Shown: one piece after another, positions 1-8,170 of the stretch | How positions within the stretch are numbered: the stretch's first letter is position 1 | Layout of the letters: every line of letters begins with the position of its first letter | Assembly: GCA_937910305.1 (NCBI GenBank) | Contig: CALEPS010000160.1 | Coordinates: forward strand, 1-26,966 | Reading direction: 5' to 3' | DNA length: 26,966 bases | From: an uncultured Bacteroidales bacterium | GTDB taxonomy: Bacteria; Bacteroidota; Bacteroidia; Bacteroidales; Paludibacteraceae | The notes under the pieces: generated by a model | The model's database searches: none | Seen by the model: only the letters and a program-made list of their open reading frames with translations | Told to the model about the DNA's origin: nothing | Position numbers and translations under genes: made by a program

Positions 1-31
1 TAGAAATCATTCCTTTCATAATTGGTTTGGC

Positions 32-66
32 GGAAGCAGGAACAGCGATCCGCTATCCCTGCTTCC
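32..66 (-). terminator. Hairpin after the C10 protease gene
   Basis: Perfect 9-bp arms (GGAAGCAGG / CCTGCTTCC) enclose a smaller AGCG/CGCT hairpin. It starts about 25 bases after the stop codon of the minus-strand C10 protease gene. There is no clear T-run after it, so it may be a transcript-end or stabilising hairpin rather than a classical intrinsic terminator. Confidence 0.45.
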
Positions 67-89
67 ATAGGAAAAGAGATTATTGGCAA

Positions 90-3000
90 TTAAGACATGG
101 AGATGTATTCGCTCTGGACAAATCCTCTCTGGCCGTCATAAGTCAGGAAGTAATCCTCCACCAGATCGGCAACCAGGAACTTGGCCTTGAGAATGTCACG
201 GTCGTTGGGATGGCCCCACATCTGGTTGTGGAAGAAGTAGGAGCCCTGGATTTTGGTTCCTTCCTTCGTCTCGTAGTAGATGGGATCGGGCACGCCGCCG
301 GGACCCATGACGTTGGGCTTCTTGCCCTCGGCCACGCCCGCGGGACCGAACTCCTTGCCGCAGCAGGCAAACTTGCCCATGGTCACCACGTTATTCATGG
401 TCAGATAGAGCTTGAGGATCTCCAGTGTGGCCATGGCCTCCTGACTGCCGCAGAAGCCGCCGCCGTAGGTGGTGAAGGCGATGCCGTAGCGCTTCTTATC
501 CGGGTCGGAAATGGGCCTGCGGCGCAGGAACCGCACGTTCCGGGTCTTGTAGTCCTCCTGATCGCCCACACAGTGTGCCGTTTGGATGAAGAACTTATAG
601 TCGGTATTGATGGTAAACGTACCGGTCGCGGAGTCGCCTACCAGTTTACCTGCGATGTCATCGCCGATGGTAAAGTTACCGGAAAGGGAATCCACCGTGA
701 TGAAATCATGCCGGTTGAAGAAACGGTCCAACTCCGTGCACCAACGCACTTTATTCCGATATAAATTCTTCTTCTCGTCCATATATACCAACTCACCCGT
801 CAGTTGGTCGTCGTATTGATCCAACAGGTCGTAACTGCCGGTGTACAGCAACACGGAATCCGGTGTATAGTCCAGTTCAAGGCCTTCTATCGGCATAATG
901 TCCGCTTTGACGCCCTGCGTAGCGAGGTCGATGTCGATGATGGTCTTGTCGGCAACGCCGTCCAGTTGGAAATCAAACACTTTCTCCGGTACTCCGTGCT
1001 CGTCGAAGAGCGTGATTTGGAACGGCATCATGTTGCGTACCAGGGCATAGGTCGTGAACCATCCCAGAGGCACTTTACCGTCCTCGCCGATGGGTTTGCG
1101 CCATGCATCCTGATCTGCCACATTGTCCGGTACCGCCGCAAAACCGATCATACGACCTGCGAACTTGGAGACTTTTCCTTCCTCCCAGGACGAATCGACG
1201 ATACGGAAAGCCACTTTCTTATTCATCCATTTCGCCATGCTGTTGATTTTCGCGACAGCGCGGTTGTTGGCCTGCACGATCTGCTTGTTACGCAGCGCGC
1301 CAAAGACAGCGGTGAGGTAGCCGTCCATCAGGTCTGCATAGTACTCGTCGGATATCTGTTGCTTGAGCGCTTCCGTAGCATCCCAGAACGACTGGTAACC
1401 CTGCGTGCGCGCTTCCTCAAACGCCCAAGTCTGCAGGTCTGCCGTCTCGTTCCAGAACTGGTCGCAATAGACGCGCACCGACTGCTGGATATACGCATTG
1501 AGTTGCTGCTCGTTCATGTTCGCTTCCACAAAGGCCGGATAGAAATAGTCATACCAGTCTTTGGCAGTACGGTAATAACCGTGCGGTTTGGCGTTGCCGT
1601 TGACATCGTTGTTATACCTGGAGTCTGGACTAAGTGCACGATAACCCTCCATACTGTAATAATACCGGTATGCCGTACGGAAATAGTCTGCTTTAAACTC
1701 TTGTATGGTCGTGCCGAATTTCTCCAGTGCGACGCCAATGAAGGCGACGAGACTCATAGACGCCGCCATGACAGGCGTGCCAATCCACGAAGCCGCAGCA
1801 CCGGCAGTCTTCGCCATAATGACTTTGAGCGTTCCGGATGCCACGCCGATATTATCGCCCTTCAGATCGGCACGCACCACATCGAGAATCGTCATCGCCG
1901 TGCCTATCTCACCCATGATGCTGACCGCATTGTCGATCGCCTCGGGTTTGAAACCGAAGAGCGGTTCGGAGATGCTTACGGCGCCGGTGTAGAATCCGTC
2001 GAGACCCAAAGACTGCCAGAGTCCCATCTCGTTCTTGAACTCTATCGTTGCTTTCACTCTCGGGTCATCGGAGTCCAGAATCTTCAGCAACATTTTTGTA
2101 CCCTCGTCCCAAGCGTAGAGCGCAGGAATCTCCCGCAATGCCTCAAAGAGCTCACTTTTGGTGCGCTCGTTGATAAAGGTCACCAGCGAATAGAACGACA
2201 AGTGGTCGGTTAGGATAGTCGCCACGCCTAATTCGGGATTGTAGTCCAGATACACAGGTTCCCACTCGCCGGTCTGCGGGTTGTAGTACGCAGCTCCGAC
2301 AGCTTGGTCTGCCGGGGCTTGGAACGGGATGGTAATCTTCGCCACACCGCTCAGCTCGTGTACCAGACCCGAATCGGTCAGCATGCTGATGTCAATACCG
2401 ATACCGCCGGTAACCCCCTCCGAAGGACGAGGCAGAAGTACCGAATTGCGGATGCAGATCTGCGCGGACTCATCAAAGGTCGTCGGGTCAAAGGTAATGG
2501 AGCATTTCTGTGCTTGGACGGTCAGGTTCGAGTCGTTGATCTCGAAGATCTCGGCGTTCTCATAGAGGAAGCCGGGACGGAAAGTGAGACTGTCGATGAG
2601 CGAAGCATCGGCGGTGATATTGTCCCGTCCGTCAAGGGTCATTGATACAACCGGTTCTCCACTTGCATTTTCGCTCATCTGGATGTTTTGCACCTCGCTG
2701 ACCGGTACGGAGGTATGCAGCGAATCGCTATGCACCACCATTTGGTAGTTCAGATCCTGCGGTGGTAGGGGTTCAAACTCTTGATACATCGTCACGATAT
2801 TATCACCAAACCTGCGCCATCCCGGAGCTTCGGCATAGAGTTCTTCCGTTCCCGGAGGTACTTGCAAATAAACATGTTTGCTCTCGTCTGCAAATATCGC
2901 ATCGCTGAAGGTGGCATCGGTAATCACCGGCGGCACCAACAGCGGACAAGTCAGTTCTGCATAGCTGTATTTGGGACCGGTGCAGTCTTTGAACGCACCC

Positions 3001-5024
3001 TCCATGTCCACAATCGTTTGCGGGATCGTGTAATCTATACTACCGCGAATACATCCCGGCTCCATCTTAATGATGGTCTCAGGCCAGCCGGCAGAAGGAT
3101 TGGAAAGCGCAATAATAACAGCAGTCTTGTTCTTATTGTAGATAATAGGATAGAAATCATCCGAGAAATACGGGTTGAGTGTATCCACAATCAGCATAGG
3201 TACTCCGCTACCGGAATACAAACCGTCCAGCGCCGTAACAGCGATCTCCCGCACTTTGGGACCAAAACGGAAGAACGGCGAACCATTACCCCAACGGCCT
3301 CCATACGTAGCAGAGTCACCCAACACCTCCAGATTCTTGAAATAGGTGTCCGCACTCAGCGTCGCGCCATAGAACGCTTTCTTATTAATTTTGACGATGC
3401 CTTCCTCCCAGTCGCCATGAACGGGTTTGGTATGCGCAAAACTCTCCGTGTCCAGTTCTACCTGACGGCTCGCACATACGATTCCGCGCGTAAGCGGACA
3501 GAGATAAAATGCCTGTTTGCCTATTCGTTTGATATGTTGGCCGATATAGAGGTATTTCGCATTCGTCAGTTGAAATGCCTGAGTAGGCACTTCTTCCATT
3601 TTGTCGCTCAGAATAACGGAGTCAATCGTAGATTGTATGAACGTAAAGGGAGCAATTGCCTCGATATTGTTACCGATGGTTATTTTGTCGAAATGGCCTT
3701 TGTCATAGAATGCCAATTTGCGGATATGCGTTACGGCATAAGTCTTGCCGGAGATGGTATCTGTAACCGAATCCGGAATCGTCACCGCGCCGTTTTCCAC
3801 ATTCATGCCTCCGCCCAAATAATCCAAGATATCGGCTGTGCCATCCTCCTGCAGACCGTATTTGAATATGCCGATCTCTTTTTCCTCTGCATCGTACGGA
3901 CGCACATTCGCCCATAAGCACACATCGGTGCAATAGATAGGCACAGCGGACAATCGGTACCATCCGTTCGTCTGACCACCCCAACCGTAGTTAAAATGGA
4001 AATAGTTATAGGACGTGTATCCGTCGCAAATAAGCGCATGACCGTCTGCTTCCGGATCTGTCGGATGACCGGCGAAAAGCACAGGACGACCTTCATTTAA
4101 CTCGATCTTAAACGTCTCACGCACATTGGCTATCTCGTTGCCGGTTACAATCTCAATATCCGGCTCGTAACTGAAATTCCTTACTAAAGCATCTGTGTTC
4201 CATTGTGTCGGACTACCATTGGGTTGACAATAACTCGTTCCCATCGCTTTACCTACATCCGCCATCAGACGGGCTACGGCTTCCGTTTGACCATACAAAT
4301 AGCCATGCTCGTAATCGTCTATCATAGCATCCCAATCGTACGTGCGACCGGAGAAATCTTCGTATATGTACTCACCGTCCGCATACCCTACTACCACCTG
4401 TCCTTTGGTTTGTTTGGGCCATTTCCAATAGCGCATGACCTGTGCCACAGCGGTCGGCACACACCCTGTATAGCATTGGTCCGGCGTGAACATGTTATAC
4501 GGTGCTATCTGATTCCATTTGGCGGTAATAAGCGGAGCCACTACCACATCGCCAAGGAAGGACGGAAGAGAACCCCAATCGTCTGTCACACCGATGCGGC
4601 GGGGACGAGGATTTGCCAACGAAGGGTTCTGACGCAAGCTGTCGATACCATCAGAATATTCCTTTAATAGGTCGAGGAACTGAACCGGCGCATCGTCGTA
4701 GTTGAACGAACCATGGTCGCAATAACCGAGGATCTCCGATACCGTCCCTGTCTCGCCGGATACGACTACAAAGCCTTGATCGTTACCGAGATTGATGATA
4801 TAGACATTATCTTTGTTGGTTGCTACGCGTGAGGGCATACGATGCGCAATAGACGGCGCAATCTTTGTGCCTTTTGGCGCTTTGCGGATGGCTTTCTGCG
4901 CCGTCCGGTCATGCTGCACAAAATCATTGGCTATCCGGATTGCCTCTTCCGGCATAATGTCCGCTGCCATCAAAAAACTGAATACTGACAGCTGAATGCT
5001 GATAGCTAAAAGAAACCGTTTCAT
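90..5024 (-). CDS. Secreted C10 (streptopain-type) cysteine protease with BspA-like LRRs, 1644 aa
   Basis: Large secreted protein starting with a signal peptide (residues 1-20). A Spi-type inhibitory propeptide region follows at about 20-135. The C10 papain-like protease domain spans about 145-375, with catalytic Cys188 in GCVPTAVAQ, His329 in DGHALICDGY and Asn345/Trp348 in FNYGWGG. BspA-like LRR_5 repeats (IPDSV, AFY, ITIGNNI patterns) cover about 395-740 and end in the usual VPPGTEELY...GWRRF cap. A beta-rich segment at about 830-950, ending in HLSFYSLV, resembles ZU5-type domains. A hydrophobic, glycine/alanine-rich helical stretch (about 1060-1102) and a long C-terminal region (about 1110-1644) match nothing I recognise. 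No sorting-type tail is visible. The start codon overlaps the stop of the upstream small secreted protein (ATGA), so the two are probably translationally coupled. All catalytic residues are present, so it should be an active protease; the substrate is unknown. Confidence 0.93.
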   Translation of the reverse strand: MKRFLLAISIQLSVFSFLMAADIMPEEAIRIANDFVQHDRTAQKAIRKAPKGTKIAPSIAHRMPSRVATNKDNVYIINLGNDQGFVVVSGETGTVSEILGYCDHGSFNYDDAPVQFLDLLKEYSDGIDSLRQNPSLANPRPRRIGVTDDWGSLPSFLGDVVVAPLITAKWNQIAPYNMFTPDQCYTGCVPTAVAQVMRYWKWPKQTKGQVVVGYADGEYIYEDFSGRTYDWDAMIDDYEHGYLYGQTEAVARLMADVGKAMGTSYCQPNGSPTQWNTDALVRNFSYEPDIEIVTGNEIANVRETFKIELNEGRPVLFAGHPTDPEADGHALICDGYTSYNYFHFNYGWGGQTNGWYRLSAVPIYCTDVCLWANVRPYDAEEKEIGIFKYGLQEDGTADILDYLGGGMNVENGAVTIPDSVTDTISGKTYAVTHIRKLAFYDKGHFDKITIGNNIEAIAPFTFIQSTIDSVILSDKMEEVPTQAFQLTNAKYLYIGQHIKRIGKQAFYLCPLTRGIVCASRQVELDTESFAHTKPVHGDWEEGIVKINKKAFYGATLSADTYFKNLEVLGDSATYGGRWGNGSPFFRFGPKVREIAVTALDGLYSGSGVPMLIVDTLNPYFSDDFYPIIYNKNKTAVIIALSNPSAGWPETIIKMEPGCIRGSIDYTIPQTIVDMEGAFKDCTGPKYSYAELTCPLLVPPVITDATFSDAIFADESKHVYLQVPPGTEELYAEAPGWRRFGDNIVTMYQEFEPLPPQDLNYQMVVHSDSLHTSVPVSEVQNIQMSENASGEPVVSMTLDGRDNITADASLIDSLTFRPGFLYENAEIFEINDSNLTVQAQKCSITFDPTTFDESAQICIRNSVLLPRPSEGVTGGIGIDISMLTDSGLVHELSGVAKITIPFQAPADQAVGAAYYNPQTGEWEPVYLDYNPELGVATILTDHLSFYSLVTFINERTKSELFEALREIPALYAWDEGTKMLLKILDSDDPRVKATIEFKNEMGLWQSLGLDGFYTGAVSISEPLFGFKPEAIDNAVSIMGEIGTAMTILDVVRADLKGDNIGVASGTLKVIMAKTAGAAASWIGTPVMAASMSLVAFIGVALEKFGTTIQEFKADYFRTAYRYYYSMEGYRALSPDSRYNNDVNGNAKPHGYYRTAKDWYDYFYPAFVEANMNEQQLNAYIQQSVRVYCDQFWNETADLQTWAFEEARTQGYQSFWDATEALKQQISDEYYADLMDGYLTAVFGALRNKQIVQANNRAVAKINSMAKWMNKKVAFRIVDSSWEEGKVSKFAGRMIGFAAVPDNVADQDAWRKPIGEDGKVPLGWFTTYALVRNMMPFQITLFDEHGVPEKVFDFQLDGVADKTIIDIDLATQGVKADIMPIEGLELDYTPDSVLLYTGSYDLLDQYDDQLTGELVYMDEKKNLYRNKVRWCTELDRFFNRHDFITVDSLSGNFTIGDDIAGKLVGDSATGTFTINTDYKFFIQTAHCVGDQEDYKTRNVRFLRRRPISDPDKKRYGIAFTTYGGGFCGSQEAMATLEILKLYLTMNNVVTMGKFACCGKEFGPAGVAEGKKPNVMGPGGVPDPIYYETKEGTKIQGSYFFHNQMWGHPNDRDILKAKFLVADLVEDYFLTYDGQRGFVQSEYISMS

Positions 5025-5527
5025 TGCTGCGCAAATTTAAAGGTAAAACGTTCGTTGGTGACGATATACATGCCCGTCATGCCTTGGGTCGAGATAGCGG
5101 CATTACCCTCGCCGTCTAAGCTGTATTGGGAAACTAACATGCCTTGCACGTTGTAGATATTCACTTTCGTTCCCGGCGTACCATGCTCAATGACGATCTG
5201 TCCGTCGCGGAAGAGAAAATGTTCCGGCACCTCAATCTCATCTATTCCTTCGGCTATCTCGGCTTTCTCGAACTTCACCGACCTGAGTTGGTTGATAGGG
5301 TACTGCACGGAGGTTCCGGCGGTGGTGATCACCAGTTCGGTAGCCGTGTAACTCAGTTCGGGGTTGCTTGCAAAGGAGAACAACACCCGCTCTCCCTGCA
5401 CCGGGTAGATAGCTACCACATTCTGCAATGAGCTTGCGTCCTGCTCCTGCGGCTCCTGTGCCATCGTCGCCATCGGCATAACCATCAGCCATCCCAATAG
5501 CCAAGAGAGTAGAATTTTTCGTTTCAT
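5021..5527 (-). CDS. Small secreted protein with T9SS type A-like sorting domain
   Basis: 168-aa protein. The chosen start is the Met before KRKILLSWLLGWLM, which opens a signal peptide (about 23 residues) and lies about 95 bases after the TAnnTTTG box. A longer reading to 5590 would run into the leader and lacks a signal peptide. The first half contains the pattern 'VVAIYPVQGERVLFSF...TELVITT...YPINQLRSVKFEK', common in Bacteroidales secreted proteins. The C-terminal ~75 residues (IVIEHGTPGTKVNIYNVQGM ... GMTGMYIV) look like a type A sorting domain, used for type IX secretion or surface anchoring. It is first in a two-gene operon with the C10 protease gene (4-base ATGA overlap). The protease has no obvious tail of its own, so this protein may be a partner or carrier for it; that is inference. 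Confidence 0.82.
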   Translation of the reverse strand: MKRKILLSWLLGWLMVMPMATMAQEPQEQDASSLQNVVAIYPVQGERVLFSFASNPELSYTATELVITTAGTSVQYPINQLRSVKFEKAEIAEGIDEIEVPEHFLFRDGQIVIEHGTPGTKVNIYNVQGMLVSQYSLDGEGNAAISTQGMTGMYIVTNERFTFKFAQQ

Positions 5528-5622
5528 AAATATTGAAATTTTAGTTATTGTGATATATGTTTTTTTATACAATTTGGATTGCACACACAAATCTGAATAT
5601 GGTTCTTTTCCGAAAGCGCCTG

Positions 5623-5688
5623 CAAAGGTACTGCTTTTTCATGAAAAAGCATTCTCAAATCGTACAATTCGACTCTCAAATCGTACAA
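5623..5688 (-). promoter_or_regulatory. Promoter and operator of the C10 protease operon
   Basis: The -7 box TACCTTTG (TAnnTTTG) lies at 5623-5630. A 20-bp perfect palindrome, TGCTTTTTCATGAAAAAGCA, is at 5632-5651. Two identical 15-bp direct repeats (plus strand TCTCAAATCGTACAA) are at 5653-5667 and 5674-5688, 21 bp apart and centred near -40 and -61. The -33 TTTG box expected 20 bases upstream of the -7 box is missing; the palindrome occupies that place. This suggests an activator-dependent promoter. The same layout occurs at 13374-13439. Confidence 0.75.
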
Positions 5689-5704
5689 ATCTGCTTTTGG
5701 GGAT

Positions 5705-5732
5705 AAAAAACTGCACCCCCGGAGGAGTGCAG
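5705..5732 (-). terminator. Intrinsic terminator after the first ATPase gene
   Basis: On the minus strand CTGCACTCC pairs with GGGGTGCAG (one G-T wobble) around a TCC loop, and six T residues follow at once. It lies about 30 bases after the ATPase stop codon and separates that gene from the C10 operon promoter. Confidence 0.8.
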
Positions 5733-5763
5733 CGATAAAAAGGATGCGACAAACTATTACACA

Positions 5764-6990
5764 TCAATATAGTAAGCCAAACATCCAAAGGGGAATCTTA
5801 TTGCCGAAACTCATTTCCGTATTATCGGTCACAACATAACTATCCGGGATATTCGCAATTTGCTTATATCCCTTGGCTCGTCCTCCCACTTCAAACAAAA
5901 GATGTTTATCTACCAGTAAATCTCCTTTTTGCGGCATGGCGATTCTATGACCTTTGGCTAACATAGAGGCACAGAAAGTCTCACGCATCGTGCCTACATC
6001 TGCATTTGGTGACAGTGCGTACATGAGGTTCGTATTGTCAAAAAGAATCTTCTCCGGTTTGTTGATCTGCGCCCATCCGTCATCGGTATATAACCGACGA
6101 ATCAGAGCAGCCTCGTCTAACAAATCAATTAACTTAAGCAGTACATTACGCGAAGCGTTAAGCGTTTTCCCCAGCGCAGAGATATTCAGCGTGTACGGGT
6201 TTTGTTGCGCTAAAACTGCGAGTAACGGCTTTACTTTGTAAACCGATTCGTATTCCAAGTTTGAAACAGCCGGCATTTCGTTAAAAATAATGGCGTCCAT
6301 GACTTGGCTCAAGCGTTCAAGATAATTTGTAGTCTTGTCCCGATAGAACGGATAATAGCCTTCTTTGATATAACGCTCAAAATAAAGCAAGACCTTGATA
6401 TTCTTTTTGATGGTAATATCGATGCTCAACTTCTCATGATTCGATACGATATCTTCTAATGATAAAACAGGCAAGTCGGCTACTCCTTCCAATTTGAGAT
6501 ACTCGCGGAAACTCAGTCCATACATGGTATATACGAGGCAACGACGAGACAAATCATACTTCTGGCGTGTTATTTCCAGTGCGTTGCTACCTGTTATGAC
6601 CACATGCAATCCAGGGTAAGAATCGTAGATGTTTTTGATTTCCTGCGACCAATTCCTATACTTATGAATCTCATCAAAGAATAAATGCGAAATATCATGC
6701 GTATAGGCGTAATCCGCCAAGTCCAGCAACGTATGCGATGCAAACCATAAATGATCCACGGAGCAGTACAGCACCTTGCTCTTGTCCGGAAAAGTTCGCT
6801 GTATATGCTGCATGATCATGGTAGTCTTTCCCGAACCTTTAGGACCACGAATGAGAATCAACCGGTCATTCCAATGAATCTCGTCATACAAATAACGCAC
6901 CTGCGTGAATTCCGAATAACGCTCTAACAAACGATAGAAATCTGCGATTAACTGTTCCATATCTTTACTTTTAAAAGGTTTATACGACAT
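5764..6990 (-). CDS. AAA+ ATPase, AAA_14/DUF4143 family (module A)
   Basis: 408-aa cytoplasmic ATPase. Walker A is GPKGSGKTT (residues 49-57), Walker B is LFFDE (103-107), a sensor-like TGS follows at 133-135 and the LSRR arginine motif is at 147-150. The middle contains the YYPFYRD and NEMPAV motifs of DUF4143-type proteins. The end (LLFEVGGRAKGYKQI ... SFGNKIPLW) resembles the family's PD-(D/E)XK-like C-terminal domain, with the usual Lys replaced. Residues 1-10 have no counterpart in the paralogue at 13329-14669, so Met11 (codon at 6960) may be the true start. The gene has its own consensus promoter and a terminator. The cellular role of this family is not established. Confidence 0.9.
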   Translation of the reverse strand: MSYKPFKSKDMEQLIADFYRLLERYSEFTQVRYLYDEIHWNDRLILIRGPKGSGKTTMIMQHIQRTFPDKSKVLYCSVDHLWFASHTLLDLADYAYTHDISHLFFDEIHKYRNWSQEIKNIYDSYPGLHVVITGSNALEITRQKYDLSRRCLVYTMYGLSFREYLKLEGVADLPVLSLEDIVSNHEKLSIDITIKKNIKVLLYFERYIKEGYYPFYRDKTTNYLERLSQVMDAIIFNEMPAVSNLEYESVYKVKPLLAVLAQQNPYTLNISALGKTLNASRNVLLKLIDLLDEAALIRRLYTDDGWAQINKPEKILFDNTNLMYALSPNADVGTMRETFCASMLAKGHRIAMPQKGDLLVDKHLLFEVGGRAKGYKQIANIPDSYVVTDNTEMSFGNKIPLWMFGLLY

Positions 6991-7007
6991 GTGTTTTTAT
7001 ACTCTCA

Positions 7008-7038
7008 AAAGTAATACTTATTGCGTCTATATTACTTT
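7008..7038 (-). promoter_or_regulatory. Inverted repeat in the leader of the first ATPase gene
   Basis: Perfect 9-bp arms AAAGTAATA (7008-7016) and TATTACTTT (7030-7038) lie between the -7 box and the start codon. It could be an operator for autoregulation or a leader hairpin. The second ATPase gene has inverted repeats in the same place but with a different sequence. Confidence 0.5.
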
Positions 7039-7058
7039 CAAAAGTTAAAAATCCGCTG

Positions 7059-7090
7059 CAAAGATACTACAAAAAATCCGAATGTGCAAA
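7059..7090 (-). promoter_or_regulatory. Promoter of the first ATPase gene
   Basis: Minus-strand TTTG (7087-7090), exactly 20 bases, then TATCTTTG (7059-7066). This is a full match to the Bacteroidota housekeeping promoter TTTG-N20-TAnnTTTG and sits about 70 bases upstream of the ATPase start. Confidence 0.8.
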
Positions 7091-7109
7091 TAATTGAGCA
7101 AAAAAATGA

Positions 7110-7229
7110 TTATTGGAGGTTTTTATGGCGGTATTGGAGAGGTGTCTCGCCGGTAATCTCCTTGAAGAAGCGGTAGAAAGTTTGGTCGGAGAGTAACCAT
7201 CGGCGGAAGGTGGGCAGCGATACACGACA
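7110..7229 (-). pseudogene. C-terminal remnant of an AraC-family regulator
   Basis: The last ~39 codons before a TAA at 7110-7112 read VSLPTFRRWL, LLSDQTFYRFFKEITGETP and LQYRH. This is the second helix-turn-helix and closing motif (F.rFFKe.tG.TP.qYR) of AraC/XylS regulators. No N-terminal part exists: the frame runs straight back into the T-tract of the terminator at 7231-7262, so it is probably not transcribed. Confidence 0.7.
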
Positions 7230-7230
7230 C

Positions 7231-7262
7231 AAAAAAAAAGGGAGATACTTAATTATCTCCCT
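7231..7262 (-). terminator. Intrinsic terminator in the inter-module region
   Basis: Minus strand: GGGAGATA, six-base loop, TATCTCCC (perfect 8-bp stem), followed by nine T residues. It closes the short transcription unit formed by the truncated gene copy at 7340-7408. Confidence 0.88.
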
Positions 7263-7339
7263 GATTGAATGCACCCAATGGCGGTGCCCTAATGCACGTA
7301 CATAGTTATGTTATTTGAGCGTAGTTTTATACTCAAGGG

Positions 7340-7408
7340 TTACGTCACCGCCAGCGGCATAACCATCAGCCATCCCAATAGCCAAGTGAGTAGAATTTTT
7401 CGTCTCAT
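7340..7408 (-). pseudogene. Truncated second copy of the small secreted protein gene
   Basis: 22-codon frame beginning MRRKILLTWLLGWLMVMP, nearly identical to the signal peptide of the gene at 5021-5527 (MKRKILLSWLLGWLMVMP). It then stops at a TAA. Flanking leader DNA is also duplicated, so this is a 5' fragment of a former paralogue, or less likely a surviving short leader peptide. The intrinsic terminator follows about 80 bases further on. Confidence 0.75.
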
Positions 7409-7730
7409 AAATGTTGAAATTTTAGTTGTTGTGATATATGTTTTTTTCAAAATAATCATCCAATATAAACACGCAAGCGGCGCACACAATCCGTGTACAC
7501 CGCTTATTTATGCGTTGCTATTTCCTTTCTCGCACCCGTTATACCGCCATTCGCAGTATGGGGAGGGGTAAAATTAAACATTTGATTTACAATCAGTTGC
7601 ATAGGGTTATTATCTTATGGATTAGGATAGGTGCTATTCAGTTTTCGCGGTAAGAAATAACCTTTTATACAATTTGGATTGCACACACAAATCTGAATAT
7701 GGTTCTTTTCCGAAAGCGGCTGCAAAGGTA
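7355..7730 (-). repeat. Duplicated gene start, leader and promoter (copy of 5474-5630)
   Basis: Positions 7355-7446 match 5474-5565 almost base for base, and 7664-7730 match 5565-5630. The match covers the signal peptide codons, 5' leader and TACCTTTG box. Copy B holds about 216 extra bases (7447-7662) in the leader, absent from copy A. The boundary lies at T-runs in both copies, which suits slippage or short-homology deletion or insertion. The extra segment contains a 13-bp hairpin at 7475-7505 (two G-T wobbles on the minus strand) and no credible gene. Confidence 0.8.
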
Positions 7731-7788
7731 CAAAAAATTCTCAATATATGCAAGAAAAATTCTCAAAGTAACTAAAGAAAATTCTCAA
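7723..7788 (-). promoter_or_regulatory. Copy B promoter with three phased ATTCTCAA repeats
   Basis: The TACCTTTG box lies at 7723-7730 with CTTG 20 bases upstream (7751-7754). ATTCTCAA occurs at 7737-7744, 7759-7766 and 7781-7788, exactly 22 bp apart. The element shares its ATTCTCAAA core with the direct repeats upstream of the C10 operon, so both may bind related regulators. Confidence 0.55.
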
Positions 7789-8060
7789 AGTATTGCAATT
7801 AGTACTCCCAATTATCAATCTTTTCCATTGCCGATTATTAAGATTTAGGTAAATAAGGACCACAACCGAGCGACGACCGAGAGATGAGCGGGAGATGACC
7901 GAGATACAGCCGACTCAAGAAAAGCCCAATTTTGCCCTGACTAAACCTGAAAAAGGTTGACTCGAAAACTGAGTTGGAATCTTAAAAATCGTAAACTTTT
8001 GACTCGATACCTGAAAAGGTTGACCGGAGGCCGAAAAAGGTTTACTATTTGAAAGACGCT
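7789..8060. repeat. Gene-free stretch with short degenerate repeats
   Basis: No coding frame is credible here. Positions 7867-7905 are purine-rich with repeats of the form GACCGAGA/GAGCGGGAGATGA. The motif CCTGAAAAAGGTTGAC appears at 7947-7962, again as CCTGAAAAGGTTGACC near 8010-8025, and in part as CCGAAAAAGGTTTACT near 8031-8046. GACTCGA flanks the first two. Each unit can fold into a small AACCT/AGGTT hairpin. Such repeats are common between Bacteroidales genes and have no known function that I can name. Confidence 0.5.
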
Positions 8061-8092
8061 GCAAGGTACAACAAATTTTCCACATACGCAAA
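8061..8092 (-). promoter_or_regulatory. Damaged promoter (TACCTTGC)
   Basis: TTTG (8089-8092) lies 20 bases upstream of TACCTTGC (8061-8068), which looks like the local TACCTTTGC box with one T lost. Bases around it (TTGTAC...GCAGCG) match the neighbouring promoters. No intact gene follows on the minus strand. Confidence 0.45.
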
Positions 8093-8120
8093 AAAAAGTG
8101 CCGATTACAGCACTTTTTTT
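8091..8120. terminator. Bidirectional intrinsic terminator
   Basis: Perfect 11-bp stem AAAAAAAGTGC / GCACTTTTTTT around an 8-base loop, giving a T-run on either strand. It lies about 50 bases after the stop of the surface-protein fragment at 8171. Confidence 0.85.
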
Positions 8121-8170
8121 GTTTAAGGATGTGAAGTTGCTTGAGGGTTTGTCTGTTGAAACCCTCCGCG

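Noticed and set aside
804..3917. Long plus-strand frames (804-2213 and 2781-3917)
   Set aside because: They are antisense to the C10 protease gene, whose catalytic motifs and signal peptide are clear.
7308..7571. 87-codon plus-strand frame
   Set aside because: It is antisense to the duplicated gene start and leader; no domain or suitable promoter.
7110..8130. Possible insertion sequence or CRISPR remnant between the two modules
   Set aside because: No transposase reading frame, terminal inverted repeats or repeat-spacer pattern; the repeats are promoter copies and short degenerate units.
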